NCBI GenBank assembly: GCA_023251555.1
Contig: JAHEYN010000006.1
Span: forward strand, 1-64,000
Length of the DNA stretch: 64,000 nucleotides
Direction of reading: 5' to 3'
DNA from: Bacteroidota bacterium
GTDB lineage: Bacteria; Bacteroidota; Bacteroidia; AKYH767-A; JAHEYN01
Shown here: positions 62,873-64,000 of the stretch, in pieces
Layout: each line of letters begins with the position of its first letter
Numbering within the stretch: position 1 is the first letter of the stretch
Notes under the pieces: model-generated
Told to the model about the DNA's origin: nothing
The model's input: only the letters and a program-made list of their open reading frames with translations
The model's database searches: none
Translations under genes and position numbers: made by a program

Positions 62873-64000
62873 ATGAAAAGATCATTCTTCACACTGCTTG
62901 CGATCTTTCTTTTGAATCCTGAACAGCGTTCTTATGCCCAACTCTCACAGTTGGCTCTTACTATCGGAGGATCAAGTTTTGACGATAGTTTCTCAATGGT
63001 TCAAACCACCGACGGGGGCTATGCCTTGTCAGGGCATACCGATTCGTATGGAGCTGCCAGCTATGATATGTATGTGGTAAAGGTTGACAATGCAGGATCT
63101 CTGCAGTGGACCCAGGCCATTGGGGGAACAGCTATTGACATGAACTTTTCGGTGATCCAGACTTCTGACGGGGGCTATGCTGCTGCCGGACTTACCTACT
63201 CATACGGATCAGGCAGTTGTGATTTTTATATAGCCAGGCTGGATAATACAGGTTCGCTGCAGTGGTCGCAAGCTATAGGAGGAACAGGCACAGAAGAAAG
63301 TTTCTGTGTTTTCCAGACCACCGACGGAGGTTATGTTATGGCAGGGAACACTAATTCTTTCGGGGCCGGTAATTATGATTTTTATGTTGTGAAGTTAGAT
63401 AACACAGGGGGACTCCAGTGGACAAGAACCATCGGGGGGACTGCTGCTGATTACGGACGTTCAGTTGTTCAGATCTCTGACGGGAGTTATGTCGTAGCGG
63501 GATATACCAAATCTTATGGGGCAGGTCTCAATGATGTTTATGTGGCAAAATTAAACAGCGCCGGCACGCTCCAGTGGAGTAAAGCCATCGGGGGTGCTGC
63601 GGGAGATGAATACGGATATGTTATTGCTCAAACTACCGACGGAGGTTATGTCATCACAGGAAATACCGGTTCTTTCGGCGCCGGCGGCAATGATGTGTAT
63701 GTGGTGAAGTTGAACAGCGCAGGCGCACTGCAATGGACCCGGACCGTCGGAGGAACAGGCACCGAAGAGAGCGGAACACTTGTTCAGACAACCGATGGAG
63801 GGTTTGCTATAGGAGGGCGCACCAATTCCTATGGTGCCGGGGGGAATGACATGTATTTAGTTAAATTAAACAATGCGGGTGCGCTGCAATGGACAAAGAC
63901 AATCGGTGCGGCGGGTGATCAGTGGTGTCATGCTTTGTTTAAAACTTCTGACGGAGGTTTTGCCCTCTCAGGACATGCCATTTCCGGCAACTGTGAAATG
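62873..64000 (+). CDS. Exported repeat protein (52-residue propeller-like repeats), 3' truncated by window edge
   Basis: The frame from the ATG at 62873 stays open through base 64000 (376 codons seen) and continues beyond. A short signal sequence (MKRSFFTLLAIFLLNPEQRS, then YAQ) precedes at least six tandem repeats of about 52 residues with the pattern IGG(T/S)..DE.F.V.QT.DGGY. This is followed by AG.T.S(Y/F)GAG..D.YVVKLD.AG.LQW. These resemble the delta-60 / SBBP-like blades of beta-propellers in Bacteroidota exported proteins, and a T9SS domain would be expected past the window. It starts 18 bases after the RCC1 gene and probably shares its transcript. Confidence 0.85.
   Translation, partial: MKRSFFTLLAIFLLNPEQRSYAQLSQLALTIGGSSFDDSFSMVQTTDGGYALSGHTDSYGAASYDMYVVKVDNAGSLQWTQAIGGTAIDMNFSVIQTSDGGYAAAGLTYSYGSGSCDFYIARLDNTGSLQWSQAIGGTGTEESFCVFQTTDGGYVMAGNTNSFGAGNYDFYVVKLDNTGGLQWTRTIGGTAADYGRSVVQISDGSYVVAGYTKSYGAGLNDVYVAKLNSAGTLQWSKAIGGAAGDEYGYVIAQTTDGGYVITGNTGSFGAGGNDVYVVKLNSAGALQWTRTVGGTGTEESGTLVQTTDGGFAIGGRTNSYGAGGNDMYLVKLNNAGALQWTKTIGAAGDQWCHALFKTSDGGFALSGHAISGNCEM

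Overview
The window is chromosomal DNA from a member of the Bacteroidota, most likely a free-living environmental lineage in the Chitinophagales/Sphingobacteriales/Cytophagales range; I cannot place it more precisely from sequence alone. The evidence is: many exported proteins with C-terminal domains for the type IX secretion system (T9SS; type A YPNP-type and type B CHU_C/gliding-type), a PorP/SprF-family outer-membrane protein, a SusC/RagA-independent TonB-type outer-membrane barrel, Bacteroidota promoters of the TTTG-N19/20-TAnnTTTG type, mostly absent Shine-Dalgarno sequences, a tRNA gene without encoded CCA, an SDR-type threonine dehydrogenase, and a sufABCDSU cluster.

Layout. Bases 1-18.6 kb are rich in surface proteins: the end of a SprB-repeat protein, a propeller-Y_Y_Y-SpoIIE phosphatase sensor, an M16 peptidase, a large type B T9SS cargo, two cytosolic helical paralogs of an unrecognised family (10092-11627 and 12922-14463, both minus), two type A cargo proteins and a PorP/SprF protein. 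Bases 18.6-31.7 kb are mostly housekeeping: tRNA(CAU), a HAD hydrolase, methylmalonyl-CoA epimerase, an exported protein, an orphan peptide-binding lipoprotein, prs-rplY-pth, glycyl-tRNA synthetase, a DUF3109 cysteine-rich protein, and nrdB-nrdA. Bases 31.8-39.2 kb hold an outer-membrane barrel, LD-carboxypeptidase, YraN, and two visibly A+T-richer genes (an SBBP-repeat cargo and a metallo-beta-lactamase-fold lipoprotein). Bases 39.5-44.7 kb hold threonine dehydrogenase, a MORN-repeat protein and the coupled set cysS / M28 peptidase / unknown exported protein. Bases 44.7-50.4 kb are the suf Fe-S assembly operon on the minus strand. Bases 50.5-64 kb return to surface proteins: an ENKGQ-SBBP cargo, a DNRLRE-like cargo, an ECF sigma factor with a Cys/His-rich membrane protein, a glycosyltransferase, a choice-of-anchor-L type B cargo, a third member of the unrecognised helical family, an RCC1 seven-blade cargo and a truncated repeat protein running off the end.

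How the genes fit together. About ten genes encode proteins that are exported by T9SS or look like it, but no T9SS core gene (gldKLMN, sov, porV) lies in the window; PorP/SprF is the only secretion-associated membrane protein. The most interesting structure is the three-member family of about 510-residue cytosolic proteins (N-terminal IKALS..EKRYFK and C-terminal YFD.ISWL.SKIE signatures). Every copy is transcribed divergently from a T9SS cargo gene, across a strongly A+T-rich gap. I recognise no described function for this family, and a cargo-linked regulatory or assembly role is inference. A second unexplained element is a short interspersed repeat present three times in the same orientation (27435, 45197, 60619), containing a CCGC-TACG-GCGG hairpin; one copy is inside the suf operon.
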